Notes under the pieces: generated by a model
Told to the model about the DNA's origin: nothing
Seen by the model: only the letters and a program-made list of their open reading frames with translations
The model's database searches: none
Assembly: GCA_905331475.1 (NCBI GenBank)
Contig: CAJNYU010000003.1
Location: 186,001-250,000, forward strand
Source: Rotaria socialis
Taxonomy: Eukaryota; Rotifera; Eurotatoria; Philodinida; Philodinidae
Reading direction: 5' to 3'
Length of the DNA: 64,000 nt
Shown: one piece after another, positions 33,052 through 46,325 of the stretch
How the letters are laid out: each line of letters starts with the position of its first letter
How positions within the stretch are numbered: position 1 is the stretch's first letter
Position numbers and translations under genes: made by a program

Positions 33052-35368
33052 ATGAAAAATACAAATCATTATGTCGTCAATTTTGACGATAAATTACATA
33101 CATCCCCATATTCTATTTCACTCTATCGGGTACAATATTTAATATAAATTGATACTAACTTGTTTTTTTTCCTACCCATAAAATAATTTAGTATTGGCGC
33201 CAATTACATCGACAACAACGTCTATTCATTATTGGTATTGTTTTACTATGCCTATTTATTTATATTGGTTATCGTTCACATGGTGCAGAAAAAATGAAAA
33301 AATTGCCCGAGGACTATCATCGACAAGAAGTAGCCAAAGACAAACAAGCGTGGCAACGGAAAAAAATTGAAGTAAACTTAATTATTGAATAGAAAATTTA
33401 TTTAAAGACTTTAATTTATTTAGCAAATTGAATCAAATAAAGTAAAAGTTCAAAAGAGAATTTTTTCGAGTAAGAATACAAATTTCAAGTAATATAGTTT
33501 TTGTAATTTTTTTGTATTTTTAGATCCCATCAATGAACATCAAATAGCTGTACGAGATGCTATGCGACATGCTTGGAAGGCATATCGAACTTATGCATGG
33601 GGTTATGATGAATTACTACCAATATCAAAAACACCATCAATGTGGTTTGGTATTGGTTTGACAATTGTTGATTGTATTGATACATTATATATTATGAATA
33701 TGACTGAAGGTTAAAATAAAGTCTTTCTATTTTATGAAATAACTTTGAATTTTTAGAATATAATGATGCTCGTGAATGGATTGCAACTAGTTTTGATTGT
33801 GATGCAAATTCAGTTGATAAATTTAATTCACATTTTGAAATAACAATACGAATTTTGGGTGGCTTACTTAGTATTTATCATTTAACAGGAGATGAAATAT
33901 TTTTAAAACGTGCTGTAAGATTCATCTGAGAAAGAGACTAAACTATTTTACTTTTTTTCCTAAGGTGGAATTAGGCGATCGGCTTTTAATCAATTTCAAT
34001 ACTCCGACAGGCTTACCACTAGCTGAAATTAATCTTAAACGAAAAGCAGCTAGTGGCTATCGGTTAGATTGATTTATTACAACTAAACTTCGTATATTAT
34101 TTTTCCTATTGAATTTTAGATGGACTTCAGATTCAGCTCTATCAGAAGTTGGCACAGTTCAACTTGAAATGCGTGATCTATCACGAATTAGTGGTGATCA
34201 AAAATATGAAGTGAGCGTCCAATAGCTGAATCATTCGATTTATTTCTTTTTACTTCTAGAATGCAGCTGATAAATCTGCAGCTGTGCTACATAATCAATC
34301 CAAAAAAGATGGTCTTGTACCTATATTTATTAGTCCATTAAATGGTCGATTTTCAGGTGGTGTTGTGTCCTTTGGTGCACGTGGTGATTCTTATTATGAA
34401 TATTTGCTCAAGCAATGGGTACAAACAGGAAAGCAAAGATCCGTGTAAGTAAATAGTTTCCTTCTAATATCGAAATTATGCTATTTGGTTGGTATCTTGA
34501 GAAACGTGATAATCAGTACAGTGCGCTTCTATTTTCGATTGCAATTTTTCTTTTGTAGATTTTGGGACGATTGGATAGAATGTATAGGTATGTCACATGA
34601 AATGAATAGATCTAGAAATAATATTTTCTAAAACTTCATTTAGGTGGCGTTCGTAAACATCTCTGGCGATTAGCTTATCCGGAAAAACTATATTTCGTAG
34701 GTGAATTAATGAGCCTGTCAACATTTTCACCAAAAATGGTAAATAAAATAATTTCAAATAACTTCCCTATATAAAAATATACATTTTGAATAGGATCATT
34801 TGGCTTGTTTTCTTGCTGGTAATATGGCTCTTGGTTGGTCTTATCAACGTAACTTAACATATCTTCTTGACATGGCCAAAGATTTAACAAAAACTTGTTA
34901 TAAAATGTATGCTAAACAACCGACAGGGCTTAGTTCGGAAATAGCCTATTTTAATACTGACGCACAATTGAATGTAGAAACCATAACTGTTCGAGTAAGT
35001 TTAATTTGAGTCGTTGTTCTTTTATTTTGCTTTTCCTGCAGGACAATGATGCACATAATCTATTACGACCAGAACTTATTGAATCTTTATATTATATGTA
35101 TTTTTTAACGAATGACAAAATATATCAAGATTGGGGTTGGAATATTTTTCAGTCCTTTGAAAAATATACACGACAAACTGATGGTTATTCATCAATTAAT
35201 GATGTGCGAAATAAAGACAACGTCCGGCCACGTGATAAAATGGAAAGTTTTTTTCTTGCTGAAACATTGAAATATCTTTATTTACTTTTTGATACACAAA
35301 ATTTATTTCCATATGATGAATGGGTATTTAATACGGAGGCACATCCTCTCCCAGCTTACAAAAATTAG
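33052..35368 (+). CDS. MAN1B1: ER mannosyl-oligosaccharide alpha-1,2-mannosidase (GH47)
   Basis: Twelve exons splice in frame to 557 residues: 33052-33129, 33192-33371, 33424-33469, 33524-33709, 33757-33914, 33965-34062, 34120-34210, 34260-34444, 34559-34587, 34644-34738, 34794-34994 and 35042-35368. The N-terminus has a short cytoplasmic tail and one membrane anchor (about 37-53), giving a type II protein. The GH47 landmarks are in order: the [10 protein letters not shown] segment, [48 protein letters not shown] and the terminal FNTEAHPLP whose Thr binds the catalytic calcium. The enzyme trims one mannose from Man9 N-glycans and marks misfolded glycoproteins for ER-associated degradation. 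It is shorter than the human protein, mainly in the N-terminal stem. The start was chosen because exon 1 joins cleanly to the anchor exon. Confidence 0.94.
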
Positions 35369-35698
35369 TTGATGACCTAATAACAAAAAAAAATACTTTC
35401 TGTTTTTGTTTTTTTCTTCTATTAGTCTGATATTTTTTTTTTCTGTTTCCGGTGTTCGTGTTTATGATATTGCGATTTTGAATATAGCATTAGTGATTAT
35501 TTGTGTCATATGCGTATTTCACATGATCTGATTTGGCATATAAATATAGAAATGAGGAAAAACGCAAGCCCTATCATTCAATCGTCTTATTTTTCTTATT
35601 CACTTTCAGAACGAGAAAAGTCATTTGTTTGACTTTTTTTCCTATTCATTCTTTTCGCCAGCAACGTTATTTTCTTCCATACATATACCAAACAATTC
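35369..35698. other. Short intergenic region
   Basis: About 330 bp separating two plus-strand genes, T-rich, with no exon seen. It must contain both the mannosidase polyadenylation region and the GCLM promoter. Confidence 0.4.
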
Positions 35699-37333
35699 AT
35701 GTCTGCCGAATCACAAGTAAAATAACTACTTTTTTCTCTTTAAAAAAAATAGATTCCGATAATTTAATTTATTTTAGGATGATACTCAATCTAAATCAGA
35801 AGTTATCCTTAAACCATTTTTTCCTAAGGCCACTGAAATTCTATTCTATACAGGAAATACCTTGGCATTATTTAAAGTATTGAAAAAGACAAATTCTACT
35901 ATAACTGATGAAGTAATTATTTTGCTGAAAATCGAAATTTCAATTTCATTGGTTTTCTTTTTATCAGGTTATTGAATATATGTCAATGATTTTACAAACA
36001 ATTAGAACAAATATGGACATAAAACAACATCAAGTATAATTCTTTGATAAAAACAAAAAAAAAAATTTCAAATTTCAAAACATTTACTCTATAGGAAGAT
36101 AGGTACGTTAAACTGATCTCCGTTCAAGATGATGAGAATTCAACAGCAAGTAGTGGTGCTACACCAGGTGTTTCTATTGATAATGAGCAATTGACAAGAG
36201 AAGACATGAAATTTTCAGTAAAAGTTTTTCTCCGTTCATTAGAACCTGAAATTCTAACACATACAATAAATGCAGGTTTGTCAGTATGTAAATTAATTAA
36301 GTAAAATGAAAAATAAGATTTTTTGTTTTATGTTATGTTTAGTTTTGAATGAATTGAAAGAAAACTATGTAGAAAGTGTTATGATATCATTACCTAGTTA
36401 CGGTGCACAACTGACACTGAACGAGTTTATACCATTATGGCGTATTATTGAAGATTTTATAGACAAACAAAAAATTTTATCAGCAGGAGTTTGTGATTTC
36501 ATGCTACCATTACTATCTGACTTATGTGATAGTGCGAAGGTAATTCATCAATATATTTCATATCAATTTGTGTTCGTTTGTAGAATATAACTTATTATTT
36601 TATATCCTGAAGCTATAGTAGACGTAAAATTACAGATCGAAGTGAATGTAACTATGGAAACTTTCTAGATATCTTAGCAACACAGTATTTCTTCAATCCG
36701 ACAATCATTTTTGACATAGATACAAAAATCGTATATAAATAATAGCTTTGTAAAATAAAAGCATTACTTCCTTATTATATTTTTGTTATTGATTAAATGA
36801 AAACGATGATCAGGAATGGTATGTTGACATAGATAGGATAAAATCAGCTTCCTGTCATTAGGAATAAGACTTAGATTATGTTTTGCATGTCTATCCCACG
36901 AAGGTTTACTAAAAGCTTGTTTCTTGTCTAATTAAAATTCTAATTGAAATTGTTATCATGATTCTTCTTTCTTTTTATAGCACAAACCTTATGCAAATCA
37001 AATCAATCTAGGCGTATGTTGTTCGATTCCGGAAGAACTCAATAAGTATGTTAAAGAGAATAATATTCAACTGCTAACACATAGTGACCCCATTGGTAAG
37101 AATTTTCGCAAATCAATTGATGACTTGTTCATTATCATCATATTTCTATTTTAATAGATGTTATTAATGAATCAGAATTTCAACAAACTATAAGCGAATA
37201 TTGTCACGAATACGATTCACTTAATTGGAAGCCATGTTCAGTTGTTCGTTACAATTCGGTTATTGCTAATCGTGGAATTATAAAAAGCAAAGGATTTCTT
37301 ATTTATGCAAAACGTGAACTACGTATGGCTTAG
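35699..37333 (+). CDS. GCLM: Glutamate-cysteine ligase regulatory (modifier) subunit
   Basis: Seven exons, 35699-35716, 35778-35912, 35968-36033, 36095-36275, 36343-36539, 36981-37095 and 37158-37333, join in frame to 295 residues (human 274). The first exon encodes only six residues. Family landmarks: FYTGNTLALFK near the N-terminus, the EDMKFSVKVFLRS segment, NQINLGVCCSIPEEL, NIQLLTHSDP, and the C-terminal RGIIKSKGFLIYAKR, nearly the same as in vertebrate GCLM. The protein has an AKR-like fold without reductase activity and binds the catalytic subunit to raise its glutamate affinity and relax glutathione feedback inhibition. Intron 5 is unusually long for this gene (441 nt). Confidence 0.93.
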
Positions 37334-37722
37334 TAAACACAAATACAACGAAAAAGACTTCGATTCCATTACATTTCGGATTCTTTTCTTATTGTTATTT
37401 ACCGTTTTCATTGAATAACTATCATATTTTGTCGTGTTTTTTTGTCTTCTTCACTCTAATACATTATTGATCTGATCATTTTCTCTTGTTTTTGATTATA
37501 GCTTGTTAGCACTTTTTACAAATAACTTAACCGAATGCTTCATTTTTATTTTCTATGGAAGTGAATTATTTTGTGTGTATTGTTCACGTCAGTTCAATGG
37601 TCAATTGTTAATTGCAAAAAAAAATAAAAAAATCGCACAAATCAGATCATTTCTCTTTCGTAATTCGTACGTGATTCTTCATCGAATAGATCCAATCGGA
37701 TAATACAATTAATTGTTTAGCT

Positions 37723-37756
<34 letters not shown>

Positions 37757-39299
37757 TAATAGCATAAACGATATTGAAATGAATTTGGTTAAACAATCCA
37801 TCGACGAAACAATAATAACAAAAGAATTAATGATTCTACTTATCTACGAACGCAATCGTGTTTTTAGTTCGATATAATGGTATTTAGATTAAGAGCAAAC
37901 GCCTGAGGTTTGTTGTCATACAAAAAACATGACTAAAGCTCATCTACCTCGAATATTTTTAGCATTCATTTTCCGCTCAAGTGTTCGTACACATCATGCG
38001 GCAAATATATATTATTCATGACCCCGTTTCTATGTCTAGTGAAAACAATACATCAAAACAAATGTTACTAAGATATAATCTGACAACTGAAAAAAAAGGA
38101 AGTGGATTAATTTGTTTCATGAGATTTTAATCTGAAGCATATTCTTTTCATTTTTTCTTACAATGAAGAAATCTTGAAAAATGCTCGATGCTTCCCTTTT
38201 TTCTGTTAACAAAAGGAAAAATTTGTAACCCTGCCGTGTTTATGTCACATGATGAAAAGTATTATAGCGTAGATCTGCGAATTGCTCTTCATTTATTTTA
38301 GTAATAAATAAAAAAATGTCATCAACTTTAACTGAAAGACAAATCAGAATGCACTTTTGAAATGAATAAATGTCAATGGATGATGAATAGAATATCTAAT
38401 TTCACATACGTGTGAGTATTTTGGACGAAAGAAAAATCAACAATGAGAGAGAGAGAGAGAAAGAAAAACTAATTCCTACAAAAAGACAAGAATAGAATTT
38501 AAAATTACGATTCCTGTTAAAATAATATTCAAAATTTATTTTTATGAAGAAAAGTCACAATTATGATAGAAATTATTTATTTTACAAATGTCTACTGCAA
38601 GTGTTTTTTAAAATGTTATTAAATTGGTAAGACATGAAATAACTTTACTAAAATATGATATGTTATATATCAGGTTAGCCTAATACAACGTAACAGATAA
38701 TATTACTATAGACATAATTTGATATTTCATAGCTGTTTCCTATACTTCCAATGCCATATGTCATCTGCAAACGACATGCCAAGGAGAGAAGTACGAAAAA
38801 TAAATAAATAAAAAAAATACGACGCGTGCATAGCAGTTGCCTCGAAACTTTTATCCTTAATATTATTATACTGCACTAATGCAATATTCAGTACTACTGA
38901 TCGATTCGGATAATTGAATTTTTCAAGTGAAAATTAATAGAAAAATGCAGAGATCCTACTTCTTTGATTCAATTTATTGATTAATGTCAATCTCTAGTGC
39001 CATATAATTTTCTTAACAAATAAACATAAGAAATAGGCTATTATTTAACTCATTCTATCAAATAATAGTTCTTGAACAATATTGTTATTAGTTTTTTTGT
39101 TAATACAATATTCTATGAAAAAAGCATTAGTAATATATCACATTATTAAAACACTTCCGTTCTAATTTATAAGAGTGCCTTTTCTATTTTGTTCTTCTTC
39201 ATAGTGAAACATGAAGAAAGAGAAAAAACATGTTATTATGAAGACATTGATAAAGTGCATGTTGACTACTTAAAAAGTTAATTATCAGATTGGCTATGA
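37334..39299. other. Gene-free stretch downstream of GCLM
   Basis: No exon, RNA or repeat family is recognised apart from a TA dinucleotide run at about 37726-37753 and a short GA run near 38445-38465. AT-rich throughout. Confidence 0.4.
37726..37753. repeat. TA dinucleotide microsatellite
   Basis: About fourteen uninterrupted TA units in intergenic DNA. Confidence 0.9.
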
Positions 39300-39311
39300 T
39301 GTATATCTAAA

Positions 39312-39712
39312 CAATAGTAATAATAATAATATCTCCGATAGGCTTATCGCCCGTTGGGGCGGTTGCTAAAGGGTCCACAAGCAGTCAGGTTCTATCGTTT
39401 TTTCTTTTCTTTTTTTTTTTACAGACGACGGTACCTGCGCCCCATTTGTCCAACGCTTCCCCCGTTAATGATTATGGGTTGACGGTCATCATAGGATCAC
39501 GTGGTCGTGACATCTATGTTGAACTTTTGTTTTGACTCTGTATACCGACTAATGGTATAATCGATGCGCTACCGGATGATTGTTCCGGATTCCGGAACAA
39601 TCATCCGGTAGTAACTTGCTCAGGGTTATTTCATGATTGGTGATACTGTGGTTTGAACACAGAACCTTGCGAATATGTGCCGAATAACATATCCACTCAA
39701 CCATGGCGCCTT
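39312..39712 (-). mobile_element. tRNA-derived SINE with (ATT)n tail
   Basis: The element is bounded by a 12-bp direct duplication TGTATATCTAAA at 39300-39311 and 39713-39724. Read on the minus strand it begins GGCGCCATGG, carries an A-box-like TGGTTGAGTGG (39693-39703) and a perfect T-arm, CTGTG-TTCAAAC-CACAG (39646-39662), about 40 nt further on, so the head is tRNA-like with a type-2 internal promoter. The body holds a 43-nt perfect palindrome and a poly-A/T patch, and the 3' end is an ATT repeat (about 39313-39332). The acceptor-stem halves no longer pair well, so this is not a working tRNA. The duplication and tail indicate insertion by LINE reverse transcriptase. Confidence 0.85.
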
Positions 39713-39724
39713 TGTATATCTAAA

Positions 39725-42700
39725 TATATATTTTTAATCTCAGTATCTAAAGTTCTGCTAATGTCACATCTTTTATTATTTTCTTTTTCTATAATAGAAT
39801 AGCTATTTTTTTTCTTTTTTCTTTTTTCTTTATAGCAAATGAAGGAATCCTTTATAGTAGAACAGAACGTAAGAATCCATAAAAATTTTCAAAAGATCAC
39901 CGAACAGTCGATATCCATTTTCATTAGTAGCAACATTAATATTGAATTTCTGTGACATCAACCGATTCGCAACTGACGTAAGCTAAAGTATTCCTCCAAG
40001 TGTTTTTCTTTTTTATTGATGCTTGTATCATAAATTCATGTCGATTATAACGACGAACTTCATAGATAGCTATAATAGAAAGATTAAGTTGATTCTCTTG
40101 CTCATTTCGTTTTCTTATAATCTAATAAAATACGATTAGAGTAATAAAAAAAGCACATTTTATGCTGCAGCATTCAGTTTGAGTCGATCTAATTAAGATT
40201 ATTTTCGTTGGCATTTAATTGACTAAAAGTTTTGAATTAACGTAGACTTTCAAGAACTGAATTGAAGCAGAAACTAAGCGGATTTTCATTGAGAAAATAA
40301 AACAGGTATTTTCTCAATGGAATCTTTTTTCCTGGTTAATTCAATCAACAAATGACTACAAAGAAAATAGTGAACCATAAAAAAACTAGATAATCAACAT
40401 TATTCCATTCATCTTTCAAACATTTTTGATGAGAATGCTTTTTGTAGGAACATAATCGAATCAAAGAAAAAAAATCTAAAGAAACAGAAATATTATAGTA
40501 AACAATCACTCTCATCATTCAGTGAAGCAACTGCAAAGACGCACATAATAGTAACCACAATATGAATAAAAACAAAGGCTAAGTTTGTCAGAAAAGAGAC
40601 AGCGAACACATGAAATACATCCATTGGCTTCCTTTTAAGACAAAATTATTTTCGAAGAAAATAGTAAATTTTATTGCTGTCATAAGATAGGCGGAACAAC
40701 TCTTTTGATAGCACTTCAACGGCTTGAATAGGCTATATTTCTTTGGTCTTTTCTTATTATCAACAAATCTTGAGATTAATATTCAATGGTTCTTTTCTTG
40801 CTTAGGTTTTTTTCAACAAAGAAACTTGTTTTTAGTCTTGTTAATGCTGAGATTTTATCGAAGCGAAAAATATATGCAAACAAGGTCATTCAAATTCAAA
40901 GCAGATTGCCACTCGAATCGATAGTATCGAAAGGAAAACGCCAAATGATCATAATACTACTTCATTTTTTTGTGTTGGCTTTCATCTTTTTTTCACCAAT
41001 ATAATGAGCTGCTTCGACAATACGAACGATAGAGAAAAGAAGAAGAAGAGACGAGAACGCATCAATAAAGTCACGATGCTGCTACTCTTCTATCTTGTCA
41101 TGAGCTCATTCTTCGCTATATACATCATAGATCTTTTCTAGTTCTGTATATGTCTGTCGTGGTTATTACCCGATTACTAACCTAGGAATACATACAGAAA
41201 AAGAGCCAGTGATTATTATGTTTTCTCTCTCTTCCCTCTAAGTAAAACGTGTAGTATAACATATACATACGCAAACAAAATATACATAACTTTAATCAAA
41301 CACTAATCAAATGTCATAGCCCATCATCCACCATCCATCATCATTGTCGATCGAACATATACATATATAAATATATCGAAATAAACACAACAGCTCATAG
41401 TAAACTGAGGCCTATGGGTAGTAATTATCTACGTGATTTCGTTTGGTTCTATTTTCTAGCCAATAAGTTCTATTCTATAGAAGCAATCATATTTAGGCTT
41501 CCTTGGATCTATTAGTAGAACTTTCTTTTCTGTTTTTGTCTATGCTTTTGGCTGCTATCTTCCTACTTATAATATATTTATATTACTTTTATTGACTTGC
41601 TATCTATTAAATTCGACTATCTTGTCTATTAACAAGATTGACTCATATCACAGCATATATAGGCATACATTATCCGGCTTCTCATTATTTTACATACATT
41701 TATCGTCATCTTTCTGCTATATATCAATAAAAGAAATCGAGCAAATATGCTTGAGTTATTTGATTATCGACAAAATCAGAATCTTTCTGAGCAAGCAAAC
41801 ATTCGAACATGTCTGTTGCCTTTTAAGAACAGAAGTTCTATTGGGAAACTGTTGATTGCTTTTGTGTGTGTATCTCCTATAGGTTTGTTCTATTTTTCTT
41901 TGATTTTCTTTTCTTGTTGACATCAACACGTCCAAAATAGGTATGCATGATTATTCTCTCGATGAAAGACAGATTCCCTAGTGGAAATGTGTGTGTTCGT
42001 TGTGTCTCATTTATTCATTGTAAAAAGCAAAGAGAAAAAGAAAAAAAAATCGCTGTAAAAAACAGAAAACTCGATTCTCACTTGGCTCACTATCAACAAT
42101 AGTTCTGGATCATCTAGTTCGCGACCACTAGATTGAAATCTCTATTGGGAATTGACGAAGTATTGAAGAATACATATATCTTCATTATAGAACTTTAATT
42201 ATGTTCTATCGTATAAGTCTCTAATGCCTTGCATCCGGTATCAACAGTAACTGTGGTAGTATAGACGACGAAAGGAAATCATACTGTAAAAAAAATTTGT
42301 TTTTCTTTTTAAATTTATCTTTGCTTTCAATTCTACTTTTTAATCGTTTATTGAAGACTATGTATAGAACACATCACAGGTGAGAGAAAATTGATCTTTC
42401 CTTTTGTTTTCTTTATCGCATTTCTTCGTCTTTTTTTTTTGGTGGCAAACAAAAGTAGTTAAGAAAAAAGAAGTTGTTCCTTTTTGCGGTTGCCCTAGTC
42501 ATAATACTTATCATATTTTCTACTAGACAAAAAAAATCAAAATGATAGAATAGAAACACTAGAGATGGATGAGTCTTCAAATGATAATTTTGTTTGGGAA
42601 AAGCCAGAGGGCGTTGACTTTATTATAGACTGGAAAAAGTTGTCAACGGTTGATTATTGTTTGCTCTTGCTTTGTCTCCCCCCACCCCCGGTCTCTCCCT

Positions 42701-43618
42701 CTCCCTCCCTCTCTCTCTCTCTTGCAATATAAAAAAAAAAAGAAAAAAAAATGGGAGCAAGGCAAGAGCATCATCAAAAAATTTGGTGCCTAACGGAAGA
42801 GAGAAAAGAGAAGACGACAGAAAATTGAACAACAACGACCACAAAATTAAACAATAACGCCATTTTGCACATCTCCATTATTATCAGTTCGAAAAAATAT
42901 TTTGTTTTACTCACATTTTTATAAAACATTTTTACTTCAATTATTCGTAGAAAGAAGAAAATGAGTCTAGTAAAAATATCAAAACGGGAACAGTGTAACA
43001 GAAAAGAAGCCTTATAAATGAGATTCAAAAAAGAATTTATTTTGTACGTTTTTGTAAAAGAGAAGAAGCAGAAGAAAAAGAGCAGATCGATGAATGAATA
43101 TAAATGAATGCAGAGACACACGTTTCAACCCCCATCGGTATTCTTTACATCTAAATGTAACGAACTGGAGTTATTCTTAATGCACACACTGTTCTAAAAA
43201 AACACCATAGATGCTTTTTTTCGAGACATTACGAAGACATGCTGTGATTAAAATTATAGACATTATTATTTTTCTTTTTTTCTGCGTGTTTGAACTTTTT
43301 TTATCGTTCGAGTTGTTGAAAAAGTAAAAAAATACTTATGTTCTTCAGCTTTAATATTAATTTTCATCAAGTATTCACACTCTCTAGTGACTAACGTTAC
43401 TGTTCTTCGTGCATACATGGGTAGATATAGATATAAATGTATGAAGATCGATAGATAGCTATGATGTAGCGAAAAAAAAAGAGAGAAAAAATATGGCCAT
43501 ATAGTAATAATGATAAAAAATGTTCTTTTTATTACCAGTAGCAATATAACAATTTCCATTATTCGTTGTTTTTTCTTCTTTTCTTTTATTATTTCAGACT
43601 TTGATCGCACGTTAACTA
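39725..43618. other. Gene-free stretch upstream of the PKA regulatory subunit
   Basis: About 3.9 kb with no supportable exon. Open frames at 40724-41004, 41592-41855, 42774-43121 and 43266-43640 are Leu/Phe/Ile-rich shadows of AT-rich DNA. A C/T-rich run lies at 42674-42724. The region beside 43619 should hold the promoter and possibly a non-coding 5' exon: a pyrimidine-rich TTTCAG precedes the start codon by about 20 nt. Confidence 0.4.
42674..42724. repeat. C/T-rich simple repeat
   Basis: Pyrimidine-only tract ending in a CT dinucleotide run, in intergenic DNA. Confidence 0.85.
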
Positions 43619-46325
43619 ATGACACACATTGAAATTCCAAGCGAATTGCCCAATATTTTAAGAAATTTTACACTAAGTGTATTACGTACAAAACCACGCG
43701 ATATCATTGATCATGCCGTTGATTATTTTACGCAATTACAACGACAACAGCAGCAACCATCAGAACCACTCGTGACAGGCAGCAATCCAGTTACAGCAGC
43801 TTCTTCATCTTCGCCTTCTTCTACTAGTCAACAGTCGCAACGTCACCAAATATCCAATCGCAATGTTATATCATCATCAGGTCCGTATACTTTGCTAATC
43901 GCAATATAGATATTTCCATTCTGTTGATGAGCTTTGCTCTTAAGGTATTTCCTGAGGTTTATAAGTTCCAGAATTCGCTAACATACAAAACAAAAAGAGC
44001 TCATCATTATTTTGACATTTCTTTTCATAAATTTTTGATGTTTTTTTCTCAAAAGCAGAGTTCAGAATTGACAAATATTTTGATCGTTACGGTAAAGTAA
44101 ATAAAGTAAAAGAAGAAAAAAAAAAGTTGTATACATATATTTATTAGATTCTTCTTAATATTATAAACGGATACAAGTAGTGTTAGGTTTCATTTGCTAA
44201 TTTACAATCAACAATCCACATTTTCCATCAGATCCAATCAGTTCTATGTAGGCATTTAGAAAATTGACTTCCGGTGCGTATCTATATATTTTGTATGAAT
44301 TCAAAACCATACTAAATACTATCGCCAATAATTGGCTGGTAGATTTCTTTTTCTATTTTCAAAGAAAAACAAAATTCAAGGTCAAAATGAATGTCTCGCA
44401 TTGCTTCTATTGTGATATCAGAAAAGCAATAAGGACTTTTTAGATTTTTAAAATTATATAGCAAAAAGACAATAGATGCTTGCGTGCCATGACTATAAAA
44501 TATATATTTCTTTTTTTTCCTTATTTCACGCTATAGCCTGATGATCACTTTGAGATTATTATATATAAGAACCGCTGAAGAAGAAAACAATATATCTTTT
44601 CTATTTCTCATCTGACATCTATCTCATTTCGATCGATCCTTTGAGGCTTATGAATGAATTATAGTTTTTCTCATTATGTAAAACTATATTCGAAAAGAAA
44701 AAGAATAACGGAAAGATACCATATTATTCTGCTGTTGTTGTGCTCCCTGTATTTTGATAGTTATTCGCGAAAGATCAAATCATAATTTGAACAAAACGAT
44801 TCGAAACTAAAAATGAGATTGCTTTCATATTATTATAGACTAGATAAATATGTTCGCGAAAAAGAGATAAGAAATACAATTGACTTTTTTTTGTGCATTT
44901 ACCATAGTTGTGTAGTCGTCTTGTTTTTTGCACTAACTAAATTGTGATCGATACGAAAAGAAAAAAAATATATATATATATATGTGAATAGATAGATCTT
45001 TATGGAAATACGCAGATCGAAGCGTTCAACTAATAGAAAGATTGTTACTTGATCTTGTGATTTAGGAATTGGTTCAACTGTAGAAAACAATAATTCAACA
45101 AACGACAAAGATAAATTAATGACAAGTGTAGATGCAAATAATTCGAAATATATTTCTAATGAGCATACATTATCAATTTCAACAGAAGGACCAACAGATA
45201 ATGGAGATAGCTCAAGTGAAGATGAAGATGAAAAACAAAATTCACTTGATGACCTGGTCAATGATGAACAAATGCGAGTATGTCAATGGTTTGATTGGGG
45301 GAGGGGGGGGGGAGGAACTTTTTGTTGTTGTTGTTTATTTTCATACTAATGACTTTTTTTCTTTTATTCAGCGCCATTATGTGAAGAAAAATGAATTTCG
45401 TCGAGTATCCGTTGCAGCGGAACGATATAATCCCGAAGATGATAATGATTCTGATGGCGAACAGCCTCATGCTTATCAAAAGAGTCATGAACAACGTCAA
45501 CGCTTAAAAGATGCAGTTTGCAATAGTTTACTATTTCGTACACTTGAAGCAAAACAAATCGATCAAGTGCTTAATGCAATGTGGGAAAAAACCGTTCGAC
45601 AAGATGAAGTTATTATTCGACAAGGTAAATCAAGATTACCTGTTTCATGTTCTAAAAAAACTTAACAAAATAAAATGTGTCTTCTCGTTTTAGGTGACGA
45701 CGGTGATAATTTTTATGTTATTGATAATGGTAATTATGATATCTATGTATCAAAAGAAGCAGATTTTAGTCATCCATCTAAAGTTGGTGAATATATTCAA
45801 ACAGGTTCATTCGGTGAACTAGCACTTATGTATAATCAACCACGTTCAGCAACAATCATTGCCAGTACAGATGGTGTTTTATGGGTGATGGGACGACAAA
45901 CATTTCGTAAACTTGTTTTAAAACATGCTTTTCGTAAACGACAAATGTATGAAAAATTCTTACGTGATCTTGCTATTCTACAATCTTTAACCGATTATGA
46001 ACGATCAAATGTTGCCGATGCTTTAATTCCAATTGAATATAATATAGATGAAATAATAATTAAACAAGGTGACGACGGTGACCGAATGTTTTTTATTGAA
46101 GATGGTGAATGTGATATATTTATGAATGGTAATTTCCATAAACGTATTAATAAAGGAGATTATTTTGGCGAATTAGCACTTCTTAATCACGAACCTCGGT
46201 CAGCAACAATTATAGCAGCTAGTCCGAAAGTTAAATTAGCTTCTTTAGAAGTTGAATCATTTGAACGTTTATTAGGACCTTGTATGGATTTGATGCAGCG
46301 TAATACATTCAAATACCTTAAATAA
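43619..46325 (+). CDS. PRKAR2: cAMP-dependent protein kinase type II regulatory subunit
   Basis: Four coding exons (43619-43880, 45066-45277, 45372-45624, 45694-46325) give 452 residues; intron 1 is 1,185 nt, the others are short. Residues 2-44 form the RII dimerisation/docking helices that bind AKAPs (IPSELPNILRNFTLSVLR). A Ser/Thr/Asn- and Glu-rich linker follows, then the inhibitor site RRVS (168-171), with a phosphorylatable Ser, which marks type II. Two cyclic-nucleotide-binding domains follow, each with its phosphate-binding cassette: FGELAL with Arg293, and FGELAL with Arg411, both with the essential Glu and Arg. The protein holds PKA catalytic subunits inactive until cAMP binds. The start is supported by the docking domain beginning immediately after it. 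Confidence 0.95.

Noticed and set aside
35533..35883. 116-codon plus-strand frame at the start of GCLM
   Set aside because: It reads through intergenic DNA and the first GCLM introns out of frame; the spliced GCLM model explains the region.
39639..39710. A functional tRNA gene on the minus strand
   Set aside because: The T-arm is perfect, but the acceptor-stem halves pair poorly, and the flanking target duplication and ATT tail show it is a SINE head.
45132..45665. 177-codon plus-strand frame in the PKA regulatory gene
   Set aside because: It begins out of frame in exon 2 and crosses intron 2; the spliced frame with the docking, inhibitor and cAMP-binding domains is clearly correct.
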